Part shown: one piece after another, positions 6,543 through 15,179 of the stretch
Layout: the number at the start of each line of letters is the position of its first letter
Numbering within the stretch: position 1 is the stretch's first letter
From: Stenotrophomonas maltophilia
GTDB lineage: Bacteria; Pseudomonadota; Gammaproteobacteria; Xanthomonadales; Xanthomonadaceae
Assembly: GCA_900113425.1 (NCBI GenBank)
Contig: FOZF01000001.1
Coordinates: forward strand, 1,218,358 to 1,282,357
Length of the DNA stretch: 64,000 nt
Direction of reading: 5' to 3'
Made by a program: the position numbers and the translations under genes
The notes under the pieces: generated by a model
What the model saw: the letters and a program-made list of their open reading frames with translations, nothing else
Told to the model about the DNA's origin: nothing
Databases searched by the model: none

Positions 6543-7208
6543 TCAGGCGTACAGCGTCGGGTCGGCCACGCCGGCGTCGGCGAAGCCCTGTGCACGCAGG
6601 CGGCAGGCATCGCAGTGGCCGCACGCGGCACCGTTGGCATCAGCGTTGTAGCAGGACACGGTCAGACCGAAGTCCACGCCCAGGCGCACACCCTCGCTGA
6701 CGATCTGGCCCTTGCTCAGGAACTGCAGCGGCGCGTGCACCTTGATGCCTGCGCCTTCCACGCCGGACTTCGTCGCCAGGTTGGCCAGGGTCTGGAAGGC
6801 GGCGATGAACTCGGGGCGGCAGTCCGGGTAGCCGGAGTAATCCACGGCATTGACGCCACAGAAGATGTCGTTGGCGCCCAGCACTTCGGCCCAGCCCAGG
6901 GCCAGCGACAGCATGATGGTGTTGCGTGCGGGCACGTAGGTGACCGGAATGCCGGCACCGCCGGCCTCGGGCACGTCGATGTCATCGGTCAGTGCCGATC
7001 CACCGATGCTGCGCAGGTCCACGTCCACGGTCTTGTGCGCAACCACGCCCTGGGCCTTGGCCACACGCGCGGCGGCGTCCAGTTCGGAGGTGTGGCGCTG
7101 GCCATAGCGCACGCTCAGGGCATGCACGGCAAAACCCTGTTCCTGGGCCATGGCGATGACGGCGGCTGAATCCATGCCGCCGGAGAGAAGCACGACTGCC
7201 TTCTTCAT
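6543..7208 (-). CDS. queC: 7-cyano-7-deazaguanine synthase QueC
   Basis: QueC makes preQ0 from 7-carboxy-7-deazaguanine, ammonia and ATP in queuosine biosynthesis. The 221-residue product has the PP-loop SGGMDSA at residues 9-15, the substrate loop [13 protein letters not shown] and DCRPEF. The zinc cysteines at C186, C196, C199 and C202 (SCYNAD...CGHCDAC) are all present. Length is normal. It follows queE by 76 bases on the same strand, at the far end of the Tol-Pal run, so the two steps of preQ0 synthesis are co-located. queD and queF are not in this window. Confidence 0.96.
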   Translation of the reverse strand: MKKAVVLLSGGMDSAAVIAMAQEQGFAVHALSVRYGQRHTSELDAAARVAKAQGVVAHKTVDVDLRSIGGSALTDDIDVPEAGGAGIPVTYVPARNTIMLSLALGWAEVLGANDIFCGVNAVDYSGYPDCRPEFIAAFQTLANLATKSGVEGAGIKVHAPLQFLSKGQIVSEGVRLGVDFGLTVSCYNADANGAACGHCDACRLRAQGFADAGVADPTLYA

Positions 7209-7284
7209 GGAAAATCTTCCGGTTGGGGGAGGAAAGCCAGCACGCTGTCCCGCGCCGGAGTTGCATCAGGAAACAAGGGCGGCC

Positions 7285-7986
7285 TCAGCGGCCCGGCTCA
7301 TCGTTCCACAGAATCTTGTGCAGCTGCATCTGGAAGCGTACCGGCAGCCGGTCTTCAACAATCCAGTCGGCCAGCTGGCGCGCGGTGATCTCCCCCTTGC
7401 TGGGCGAGAAGAACACCGTGCAACGCTTCACCAGCTCGTGCTCGGCCAGCAGGGCCTTGGCCCAGTCGTAGTCCTCGCGGCTGCAGATGACGAACTTGAT
7501 CTGGTCGCGTGCGGTCAGCAGCGGCAGGTTCTCCCAGCGGTTGCGCGCCACCTCGGCCGAACCCGGGGTCTTGATGTCGACCACACGCGACACGCGTGGA
7601 TCGACCGCGCTGACGTCCAGCGCACCGGACGTTTCCAGCGAGACGTCCAGGCCGGCGTCACACAGCTTCTGCAGCAGCACCAGGCAGCGCTTCTGCGCCA
7701 GCGGCTCGCCGCCGGTCACGCAGACGTGGCGCACGCCCTGGGCCAGCACTTCGGCCACGATGTCGTCGATATCCCACCAGGTGCCGCCGTGGAAGGCGTA
7801 GGCGGTGTCGCAGTACTGGCAGCGCAGCGGGCAGCCGGTCAGGCGCACGAACACGGTCGGCCAGCCGGCGGTATCAGCTTCGCCCTGCAGCGACGTGAAG
7901 ATCTCGGTGATCTTCAGGCGCGGCAAGGGCGACTGCACGATGTCGCTGGGGGTGGCGACGGCGTTGGACGGGGTAACGGCGGTCAT
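7285..7986 (-). CDS. queE: 7-carboxy-7-deazaguanine synthase QueE
   Basis: This radical-SAM enzyme converts 6-carboxy-tetrahydropterin to 7-carboxy-7-deazaguanine. The iron-sulfur cluster motif is CPLRCQYC (C52, C56, C59; CX3CX2C), preceded by the family start EIFTSLQGEADTAG and followed by VTGGEPLAQ. From the ATG used here it has 233 residues. An in-frame GTG 24 bases upstream would add eight residues, and neither start has a strong ribosome site. It lies upstream of queC and downstream of cpoB across a SMAG-rich gap, so it may have its own promoter. Confidence 0.95.
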   Translation of the reverse strand: MTAVTPSNAVATPSDIVQSPLPRLKITEIFTSLQGEADTAGWPTVFVRLTGCPLRCQYCDTAYAFHGGTWWDIDDIVAEVLAQGVRHVCVTGGEPLAQKRCLVLLQKLCDAGLDVSLETSGALDVSAVDPRVSRVVDIKTPGSAEVARNRWENLPLLTARDQIKFVICSREDYDWAKALLAEHELVKRCTVFFSPSKGEITARQLADWIVEDRLPVRFQMQLHKILWNDEPGR

Positions 7987-8046
7987 GGCGGGAATTTCTT
8001 TGTGGGACACGTGGCGGGTGGGCTACCGTGGCCGGTAACGAAAGCA

Positions 8047-8193
8047 GGCGAGCATGGCTCGGCTCTACAACAGCAACCGGACGGGCATGGCCCAGCCGGT
8101 GACGCGAGCCGCCGGGCATGGCCCGGCGCTACCGGATCCGGGCGGATCGGCCGATCCGGAAACGAAAGCAGCCGAGCATGAGCTCGGCGCTAC
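8047..8193. repeat. Cluster of three SMAG-like palindromes
   Basis: Three GTAG-type palindromes, read on the reverse strand, fill the queE-cpoB gap: an imperfect one at about 8047-8068, a canonical one at 8110-8132 (CGCCGGGCATGGCCCGGCGCTAC) and a diverged one at 8170-8193. They may end or stabilise the Tol-Pal transcript. Confidence 0.75.
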
Positions 8194-8215
8194 GGGACAC
8201 GTATTGTACGCCCGG

Positions 8216-9031
8216 TCAGCGGATCTGCTGGCCCAGGCGGATCGACTGCAGGCGGTCCTGCGCGGTGCGCGCGGCGTCCGAGCCGGGGTACTGCGCCACG
8301 ACGGTCTCCAGCGTCTGCTGGGCCTGATCGACCTTGCCCTCGCCATACTGCGAGAGGCCGACCTTGAGCAGGCCGCCCGCGGCCTTGTCATGGGTCGGAT
8401 AGCGTGAGAGCAGCTCGCGGAACTGGGTCTCGGCCATCGGGAAATTGCGGGTGGCGTAGTAGCTCTCGCCCAGCCAGTACAGTGCATTCGGCGCGTACAC
8501 GCCGTTCGGATACAACTGCAGGAAGCTCAGGAACAGCTGCGCCGAATCATCGTACTTGCCGGCCTTGAGCGAATCGAAGGCGACGTTGTAGGCGGTGCGC
8601 TCGTCGCCCGTGGCGGCCAGGCTGCCAGGATCGCCATGGATCGACGGCGGCCGCTCGGAAGTGGCCGCCGCTGCCGGTTTGGCCGGGGCCGGTGCGGCCT
8701 GCGGCGCGTTCGCCGGAACGGGGGGCAGGACCGGGGCATTGCCCCCTTCCAACCGGTTCAGGCGGCTGTCCAGATCCAGGTACTGATCCTGGGCGGACTG
8801 CTTGAGCTGGGCGTTGTCGTGCTGCAACTGCTCGATCGAGGCCTGCAGGCTGGTCACCTGCTGCCGCAGCTGGTTGATCTGGTTCAACAGGTCCTGGTTG
8901 GCACTGTTGTTGTACATCTGCTGCTCGAGCGCGCCGACGCGATCGGCCAGACTCTGTCGCTGTGCATGCGCCGGTGCGGCAGCCACGAGGGCTGCCGCAA
9001 CGACCAGCATCAATGTGATGCCGATGCGCAT
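8216..9031 (-). CDS. cpoB: Tol-Pal system protein CpoB (YbgF)
   Basis: CpoB is a periplasmic coordinator of peptidoglycan synthesis and outer-membrane constriction that binds TolA and PBP1B. The 271-residue product has a signal peptide ending AHAQ. A coiled-coil segment about 30-95 follows (LADRVGALEQQM ... LDLDSRLNRLEGG), then a Pro/Ala linker. The C-terminal TPR domain covers about 145-265, with three repeats (AYNVAFDSLKAGKYDDS, ALYWLGESYYATRNF, GLLKVGLSQYGEGKVDQ). It starts three bases after pal and is the last Tol gene of the operon. Confidence 0.96.
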   Translation of the reverse strand: MRIGITLMLVVAAALVAAAPAHAQRQSLADRVGALEQQMYNNSANQDLLNQINQLRQQVTSLQASIEQLQHDNAQLKQSAQDQYLDLDSRLNRLEGGNAPVLPPVPANAPQAAPAPAKPAAAATSERPPSIHGDPGSLAATGDERTAYNVAFDSLKAGKYDDSAQLFLSFLQLYPNGVYAPNALYWLGESYYATRNFPMAETQFRELLSRYPTHDKAAGGLLKVGLSQYGEGKVDQAQQTLETVVAQYPGSDAARTAQDRLQSIRLGQQIR

Positions 9032-9034
9032 GGA

Positions 9035-9553
9035 TTACTGCGCGGTGTAGACGATTTCGACGCGACGGTTCTGCGACCAGCAGGACTCGTTCGACTCGGT
9101 GCAGACCGGACGCTCTTCACCGTAGGAGACGACGGTCAGCTGCGAAGCCGAGCCACCGTTGGCCTGCAGTGCCGAGCTGACGCCGTTGCCACGACGCTCG
9201 CCCAGGGCCTGGTTGTACGCGCGCGAACCGCGCTCGTCGGTGTGGCCCTGCAGGGTGATGCGCGAGGACGGACGGTCACGCAGGTACTTGGCGTGGCAAG
9301 CCATGATGGCCTGGAATTCCGGCTTCACATCTTCCTTGTCCAGGTCGAAGTAGACAACGCGCTGGCGCAGGCAAGCGTCGGTGTCCAGGTCGCCCGGGCC
9401 GTACAGGCCGGAGGTCGACGGACCGGTCGGGGTGGTGGTCGAGGTGCCGGTGTCAACCGGGGCTGCCGGCTCTTCCTTCACCTTCTTCGAGCAACCGGCC
9501 AGGACGGCCACAGACAGCAGGGAAACAAGCAGAACACGGGTGGACTTGTTCAT
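9035..9553 (-). CDS. pal: Peptidoglycan-associated lipoprotein Pal
   Basis: This outer-membrane lipoprotein anchors peptidoglycan through its OmpA-like domain and is drawn to the division site by TolB. The 172-residue product has a lipobox LAGC (Cys 21), a Thr/Pro-rich tether, and an OmpA_C domain from about 60 to the end with HTDERGSRAYNQALGERR and the diaminopimelate-binding D/R pair. An extra cysteine pair sits in TESNESCW and DACLRQR. The gene lies between tolB and cpoB as in other gammaproteobacteria. Confidence 0.97.
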   Translation of the reverse strand: MNKSTRVLLVSLLSVAVLAGCSKKVKEEPAAPVDTGTSTTTPTGPSTSGLYGPGDLDTDACLRQRVVYFDLDKEDVKPEFQAIMACHAKYLRDRPSSRITLQGHTDERGSRAYNQALGERRGNGVSSALQANGGSASQLTVVSYGEERPVCTESNESCWSQNRRVEIVYTAQ

Positions 9554-9617
9554 GGCGATACCTTTGTGGCTCCTAGGCCGATGAGGGGTTCAAGACAACG
9601 AAAATATTAACACTCTT

Positions 9618-10937
9618 TTAGCGCTGGGTACGGTATGGGGACCATGCCGGCTCGCGCACATCACCATCGGCCAGAACCAGGCGCTGGCGAACCCGCGCAT
9701 CGGCCGAAACGGCATACAACACACCACGGCCACCTTCGCGGGCGGCGTACAGCACCATGCTTGCGTTGGGCGCAAAGCTCGGCGATTCATCCAGCGAACC
9801 CGGGGACAGGGTGCTCCAGCGCGGCGAGCCCAGCGAGCTGTCCATCATCGCGATCTTGTAGCTGTTGCCCGAGCCCTGGGCCACGGCGATCTTCTTGCCG
9901 TCGTAGGACACCGAGGGCTTGGCGTTGTAGTTGCCCTGGAAGGTCACGCGCTCGGCGCTGCCGCCGCCGGCACCGACCTTGTAGACCTGCGGACGGCCGC
10001 CGCGGTCGGAGGTGAAGTACACCGCGCTGCCGTCCGGTGCCCAGGTCGGCTCGGTATCGATGGCGAAGTGGTTGGTCAGCTGGGTGAGCTGCTTGCTGCC
10101 CAGGTCCATCACGTAGATTTCGGGATTGCCCGAGCGCGACAGGGTCAGGGCCAGCTTGCGGCCGTCCGGCGAGAACGCAGGCGCACTGTTGATGCCGCGG
10201 AAGCTGGTGACCAGCTCACGGGCACCGGTGGCGATGTTCTGGATGTAGATGGCCGAATTGCCGCGCTCGAAGCTGACGTAGGCCAGCTTGCCGCCATCCG
10301 GGCTCCACGACGGCGACAGCAGCGGCTCGGCCGAACGCACGATGGTCTGCGGGTTGTAGCCATCGGAGTCGGCCACCATCAGCGCGTAGCGCATGGCATC
10401 GCCCTTGCCGCTGGCGGTCACGTAGGCGATGCGCGTCCAGAAGGCACCCCGGACACCGGTGATCTTCTCGTAGATGGCATCGGCCATCTGGTGGGCGACG
10501 TCGCGCATGGCATTGCCGCGGGCGGTCATCGCCAGGCCGAGCAGGCGCTCGCCCTTCGGTACGTCGAACAGTTCGTACTCGACACGGTAGGCACCGGCAC
10601 CGGCGTCCAGCACGCGGCCGACCACGATGTAGTTCTGCTTCAGCGCGCGCCAGGTGGCGAACTGGATCTCGCCGCCACGGACGGGCTTTTCCACGATCTG
10701 CGCTTCGGGCAGGGTGCGGAACTGGCCCGAACGTTCCAGGTCGGCGCGGACAACACCGGCGACGTCGGTCTGCGGTGCGGCCGACGAGCCCTGGTAGGGC
10801 ATCGGCACGATGGTGATCGGCAGCGCGGACGCGTTGCCACCGATGATGTCGATATCCAGTCCCCTCTGCTGCGCGACGGCAGCGAAGGGCAGCAACAGGG
10901 CCGCAAACACGGCAAGCCAGCGAGGCATCTTCTTCAT
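9618..10937 (-). CDS. tolB: Tol-Pal translocation protein TolB
   Basis: TolB is the periplasmic partner of Pal and TolA. The 439-residue product starts at MKKMPRWLAV, which opens a signal peptide ending AVAQ; the longer in-frame start would bury the leader and was rejected. The N-terminal alpha/beta domain covers about 22-160. A six-bladed propeller follows with blade motifs PSWSPDGGKLAYVS, PAFSPDGRKLALT and PTWAPDGSAVYFTSDR. A 181-base gap separates it from tolA, longer than elsewhere in the operon, so a separate promoter is possible. Confidence 0.97.
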   Translation of the reverse strand: MKKMPRWLAVFAALLLPFAAVAQQRGLDIDIIGGNASALPITIVPMPYQGSSAAPQTDVAGVVRADLERSGQFRTLPEAQIVEKPVRGGEIQFATWRALKQNYIVVGRVLDAGAGAYRVEYELFDVPKGERLLGLAMTARGNAMRDVAHQMADAIYEKITGVRGAFWTRIAYVTASGKGDAMRYALMVADSDGYNPQTIVRSAEPLLSPSWSPDGGKLAYVSFERGNSAIYIQNIATGARELVTSFRGINSAPAFSPDGRKLALTLSRSGNPEIYVMDLGSKQLTQLTNHFAIDTEPTWAPDGSAVYFTSDRGGRPQVYKVGAGGGSAERVTFQGNYNAKPSVSYDGKKIAVAQGSGNSYKIAMMDSSLGSPRWSTLSPGSLDESPSFAPNASMVLYAAREGGRGVLYAVSADARVRQRLVLADGDVREPAWSPYRTQR

Positions 10938-11118
10938 GGAGCGCTCAATTGGGGGAAACCGGAACGAGGGATAGCAAAGCGGCGGTGAACCGCTTCGCAA
11001 TCATGAACCAAGGGTACGTGAATTCCGGGTCAGTTCCAGCCCGTCCTCTCACGCCCCATTAACGTATCGGTCGGCTGCCGCGCGACGGGGCGACCCGCGG
11101 GCCGGCCCGCGCGGCCGA

Positions 11119-12160
11119 TCAATCCTGCGCAGTAAAGGTCAGGTTGAGCGTGCGGGCAAACACCGATTCGAATCCGCGATAGGGCAACGGCTGCGCATTG
11201 AGCACTGCGGCCTCGATCGAACGCCTGCCGGCTTCGTCATAGGGGCAGTTGGCGCCCACCTTGGCCTGCAGCACCTGCCCACCCGGAATCTGGGTAATGG
11301 TGATCTGGCAGCGCTGGCCCAGCGGCACACTGTCTGGACGCGTCCAGGCACTGCGAACCTTGGCCTGGATCGCGGCGGCGTACTTGGCCGACAGATCATC
11401 GCTGTTGCCACCGCCCCCAGCGGCCGGCTGTGCCGCACCGGTATTGCCGGCCGGCGCGCTGCCGGCGGCGTTGCGTGCGGCGGCGACCTGGCGCAGCTTC
11501 TGCTCGGCCAGCTTGGCTTCCTTCTCGGCCTGTTCGCGCTTGGCACGGATCTCGGCGATCTTCTTCTGCCGTTCGGCCTCGGCCTGGTCGGCGGCCTGCC
11601 GCTCCTGCTCGGCACGCTTCTTCTTGGCGTCTTCTTCCTGCTGCTTGGCCAGGCGCAGCTTCTGCTCGGCTTCTTCCTGGCGCTTGCGCTCGGTCAGGTC
11701 GATCTGTTCCTGACGGCGCTTGGCTTCCTGTTCCTGCCGGGCCTTCTCCTGCGAGATGGCCAGTGCGCTCACCGCCTCCTGGTCCTGCGTATCGGGCTGG
11801 GCGACACGCTCCTGCGCCTGTTGCTGCTGCGGCGTGGGAGCATCCTGCGGACGTGGCTCGGGAATCGGCTGCGGCGGCGGAATGGTGTCCTCGGGCACCG
11901 GAATCGGCTCGGCGACCGGCGGCGGCAGATCTTCCAGCTTCTCCGACTGGCGCAGGGCCTGGCGCGCAGCGGCCGACTCCGACGCGGACAGCGCCAGGCT
12001 GGCCTCGACCGAGGGATCACCGGCAGCGGCATCGGTATTGCGCGTGGGCGACCACAGCCACGCCAGGATGAACACCAGCGCGACCAGCAGGTGCACCAGC
12101 ACGGCCAGCGCCAGGGGCAGGCCCCAGCCCGGTTCCTGCTGTCGCGGAGGCGGCAGGGTC

Positions 12161-12171
<11 letters not shown>
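11119..12171 (-). CDS. tolA: Tol-Pal system protein TolA
   Basis: TolA transmits the proton-motive force from TolQR across the periplasm. The 350-residue product has one N-terminal membrane helix (about 18-40, LALAVLVHLLVALVFILAWL). A long charged helical domain of about 140-240 follows (EKARQEQEAKRRQEQ ... AEKEAKLAEQKLRQ). The C-terminal domain III begins near SAKYAAAIQAKVRSAWTRP and has the conserved cysteine pair (GQRCQITI ... GANCPYDEAG). It overlaps tolR by 11 bases, implying coupled translation. The middle domain is shorter than in E. coli. Confidence 0.95.
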
Positions 12172-12589
<418 letters not shown>

Positions 12590-12613
12590 GGCTTGGACTC
12601 CCGGGTCAGGCGC

Positions 12614-13393
12614 TTACTCGTCGCCAGCGCTCTGGCGCTGCAGGATGGAGCTGAACTCGTCGGCGAAGGTCTCGAAACGCACCGACATGCGCTCCACACG
12701 GGTGGTGAAGCGGTTGTAGGCCCACACCGCCGGGATTGCCACGAACAGGCCGATGGCGGTGGCGAACAGCGCTTCGGAGATGCCCGGGGCGACCGAGGCG
12801 ATGCCGGCCTGGGCGCCGCTGCTGATCATGTCGTGCATGGTCACCATGATGCCGAACACGGTGCCGACCAGGCCCACGTAAGGCGCGGTCGAGCCGATGT
12901 TGGCCAGCAGTTCCAGATTGCGCTCGAGCTGGTCGACTTCGCGGGTGTAGGTGGTGCGCATCGCACGTTGCGCGCCTTCCAGCTGCGCACGGCCATCGAG
13001 CCGGCGCTTGTCGCGCAGGCGGGTGAACTCGCGGAAGCCCGCCTCGAAGATCGCCTCCAGGCCACCCACGTTGCGGCTGCGGTCGGTGGCCGAGCTGTAC
13101 AGCTTGCCCAGGTCGGCGCCGGACCAGAAGCGGTTCTCGAACTCGTCCGCCTCGCGGGTGGCCTGCTTGAACACGCGGGCCTTGCGGAAAATGATCACCC
13201 AGCTGACGAACGAGCCGACCAGCAGCAGCAGCACGATGATCTTCACCGGCAGGCTGGCCTTGGCCATCAGTTCGAGGTAGTTGATGCCGCCGCCGGTGGT
13301 GGCCTGGGCAAGGGTCTGGGTCGCGGCGTTGCTGACGTCAGCCGGCAGTGCCTCGGTGACCGTGGCCTGCAGGGCCAGGAGCGTTGCGATCAT
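12614..13393 (-). CDS. tolQ: Tol-Pal system protein TolQ
   Basis: TolQ is the ExbB/MotA-type proton-channel component that works with TolR to energise TolA. The start MIATLLALQ has a GAGGAA site before it; the longer frame would overlap ybgC heavily and was rejected. The 259-residue product has a first membrane helix near 40-60 (LPVKIIVLLLLVGSFVSWVIIF), a cytoplasmic loop, and two further helices near 150-175 and 190-215 (YVGLVGTVFGIMVTM, ALFATAIGLFVAIPAVWAYN) that line the ion path. Confidence 0.97.
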   Translation of the reverse strand: MIATLLALQATVTEALPADVSNAATQTLAQATTGGGINYLELMAKASLPVKIIVLLLLVGSFVSWVIIFRKARVFKQATREADEFENRFWSGADLGKLYSSATDRSRNVGGLEAIFEAGFREFTRLRDKRRLDGRAQLEGAQRAMRTTYTREVDQLERNLELLANIGSTAPYVGLVGTVFGIMVTMHDMISSGAQAGIASVAPGISEALFATAIGLFVAIPAVWAYNRFTTRVERMSVRFETFADEFSSILQRQSAGDE

Positions 13394-13403
13394 CCGTTGT
13401 TCC

Positions 13404-13835
13404 TCAGTGTTCGGATTCGGGGTGGAGGTAGGGTTGCAGCACGGCAAGGACGGCGTCGTCCATGCCACGCGGGCGGAAACTGGCCGCGTCCAGTGCGGCG
13501 ATGCGGACCTGCGCCGACAGCAGCAGTTCGCCGTCGCGCTCGATCCGCTGATCGAAGACCATGCTGGCCTTCTTCAGCTGGACCAGCGTGGCACTCACCT
13601 GCAGGAGGTCATCCAGCCGGGCCGGCCGGATGAAGTCCATCTGCATGGCACGTACCGCGAAGACCATGCCGTGCTCGCTGCGCATGCGCTCCTGGCCATA
13701 GCCCAGCGCGCGCATCCATTCGGTCCGGGCCCGTTCCATGAAGGCCACGTAGCGGGCGTGGTAGACCACCCCGCCTGCGTCCGTATCTTCCCAGTAAATG
13801 CGTGTCGGCCAACTGAATAGTGGCTCAACCGACAT
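13404..13835 (-). CDS. ybgC: Acyl-CoA thioesterase YbgC
   Basis: YbgC is a hot-dog-fold thioesterase linked to phospholipid metabolism and always found at the head of tol operons. The 143-residue product has the 4-hydroxybenzoyl-CoA-thioesterase signature around [25 protein letters not shown], with the catalytic Asp in DTDAGG. It overlaps ruvB by 11 bases upstream and leads into tolQ after 10 bases. Confidence 0.95.
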   Translation of the reverse strand: MSVEPLFSWPTRIYWEDTDAGGVVYHARYVAFMERARTEWMRALGYGQERMRSEHGMVFAVRAMQMDFIRPARLDDLLQVSATLVQLKKASMVFDQRIERDGELLLSAQVRIAALDAASFRPRGMDDAVLAVLQPYLHPESEH

Positions 13836-14865
13836 CGGGAACCTCCGCGAACAGGTCCTGCGGCGGGTTCTTCGGCTTCAAGCCCATGTGCCGGTACGCC
13901 TTGTGAGTGGCCATGCGGCCGCGCGCGGTGCGTACCAGGAAGCCCTGCTGGATCAGGTAGGGTTCGACCACGTCTTCCAGCGTGCCGCGCTCTTCGGACA
14001 GCGCGGCGGCCAGCGATTCGATGCCGACCGGGCCGCCGTCGAAGTAGTCCACCAGGGTCCTGAGCAGGCGCCGGTCGAGCTCGTCGAAGCCCTCCGGGTC
14101 GACCTTGAGCATCTGCATGGCCGCCTGGGCGACCGCCACGTCGATATGGCCACCCGCTTTCACCTGGGCGTAGTCGCGCACCCGCCGCAGCAGGCGGTTG
14201 GCAATGCGTGGGGTGCCACGCGCACGGCGCGCGATCTCCCCTGCGCCGTCGGCGGTGCAGTCGATGCCCAGGATGGTGGCCGAGCGGCGTACGATCCGGG
14301 TCAGCTCCTCGACACTGTAGAACTCCAGCCGCTGGACGATGCCGAAGCGGTCGCGCAGCGGCGCGGTCAGCAGCCCGGCGCGGGTGGTGGCCCCGATCAG
14401 CGTGAACGGTGGCAGGTCGATCTTGATCGAGCGGGCCGCAGGGCCCTCGCCGATCATGATGTCGATCTGGAAGTCCTCCATCGCCGGGTACAGCACTTCC
14501 TCGACCACCGGCGACAGGCGGTGGATCTCGTCCACGAACAGTACGTCGTGTGGCTGCAGGTTGGTCAGCAGGGCGGCCAGATCACCGGCCTTTTCGATCA
14601 CCGGACCGGAGGTCACCCGCAGCGCCACCCCCAGTTCGTTGGCGATGACGTGGCTGAGCGTGGTCTTGCCCAGCCCCGGCGGACCGAAGATCAGCACATG
14701 ATCGAGCGCGTCGCCGCGGGCCTTGGCCGCTTCGATGTAGATCTCCAGCTGCTCGCGCACCGGCGCCTGGCCCAGGTAATCGGCCAGTCGCTTGGGGCGG
14801 ATGCTGGCGTCGGCGGCGTCATCCTCGCGGGTGGCGCCGGCGCCGATGATGCGGTCGTCGGTCAT
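13825..14865 (-). CDS. ruvB: Holliday junction branch-migration helicase RuvB
   Basis: RuvB is the AAA+ motor that RuvA loads on Holliday junctions. The 346-residue product starts at [10 protein letters not shown]. It has Walker [10 protein letters not shown], Walker B DEIHRLSP, sensor 1 GATTRAG and the C-terminal winged helix ending [15 protein letters not shown]. Length is normal. Unusually compared with most gammaproteobacteria, but as in Xanthomonas, it is separated from ruvA by kup. A 314-base gap with two palindromic repeats lies upstream, so it probably has its own promoter that also drives ybgC-tol. Confidence 0.97.
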   Translation of the reverse strand: MTDDRIIGAGATREDDAADASIRPKRLADYLGQAPVREQLEIYIEAAKARGDALDHVLIFGPPGLGKTTLSHVIANELGVALRVTSGPVIEKAGDLAALLTNLQPHDVLFVDEIHRLSPVVEEVLYPAMEDFQIDIMIGEGPAARSIKIDLPPFTLIGATTRAGLLTAPLRDRFGIVQRLEFYSVEELTRIVRRSATILGIDCTADGAGEIARRARGTPRIANRLLRRVRDYAQVKAGGHIDVAVAQAAMQMLKVDPEGFDELDRRLLRTLVDYFDGGPVGIESLAAALSEERGTLEDVVEPYLIQQGFLVRTARGRMATHKAYRHMGLKPKNPPQDLFAEVPDVG

Positions 14866-14972
14866 GTGCTGATTATGCGGCAAAAGCGCGGGTTTCGGCC
14901 GGGCTGCGCCCGGCGCCCGCAGAAGCAACGGCAACATCCAGAGCAACAGCCGAAGCGGGCGTCCTGGGAAAT

Positions 14973-15072
14973 GGCGGGGTGGGTCCGGTTGCGGGGACGC
15001 CGTAAACCCATCCCTGGGGGCTCAGCCGCGCCATCCATGGCGCGGATGCCCGGCAACCGGACCCACCCCGCC
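14973..15072 (+). repeat. Structured ~100-bp palindromic repeat, copy 1
   Basis: Perfect 20-bp arms (14973-14992 and 15053-15072, GGCGGGGTGGGTCCGGTTGC and its complement) enclose a core. The core holds GACGCCGTAAACCCATCCCT, a GGGGGCT box and an inner hairpin GCGCCATCCATGGCGC. The core recurs at 42021-42124 and, inverted, at 42293-42394. Confidence 0.85.
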
Positions 15073-15134
15073 TTCGACAGATTTCTGCGATCTGTCTGGA
15101 TGGCGTGGATGGATGTGTGGATGACTCACGACAT

Positions 15135-15174
15135 GGGGTCAGAGCCCTTTCCTGCGGAAAGGGGATCCGACCCC
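15135..15174. repeat. GGGGTC-type hairpin at the 3' end of kup
   Basis: GGGGTCAGAGCCCTTTCC and GGAAAGGGGATCCGACCCC form a long imperfect stem around a TGC loop, five bases past the kup stop codon. It is related to the hairpins at 59519-59559 and, more loosely, 32305-32347. Confidence 0.75.
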
Positions 15175-15179
15175 GCGCG

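Larger units (their letters stand above)
14866..15179. other. kup-ruvB intergenic region filled with palindromes
   Basis: This 314-base gap holds no gene. It contains the 100-bp structured repeat at 14973-15072, and the GGGGTC-type hairpin at 15135-15174 next to the kup stop. About 100 bases next to ruvB remain that could hold its promoter. A further small inverted repeat, ACAGAT...ATCTGT, flanks the larger one near 15077-15096. Confidence 0.7.
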
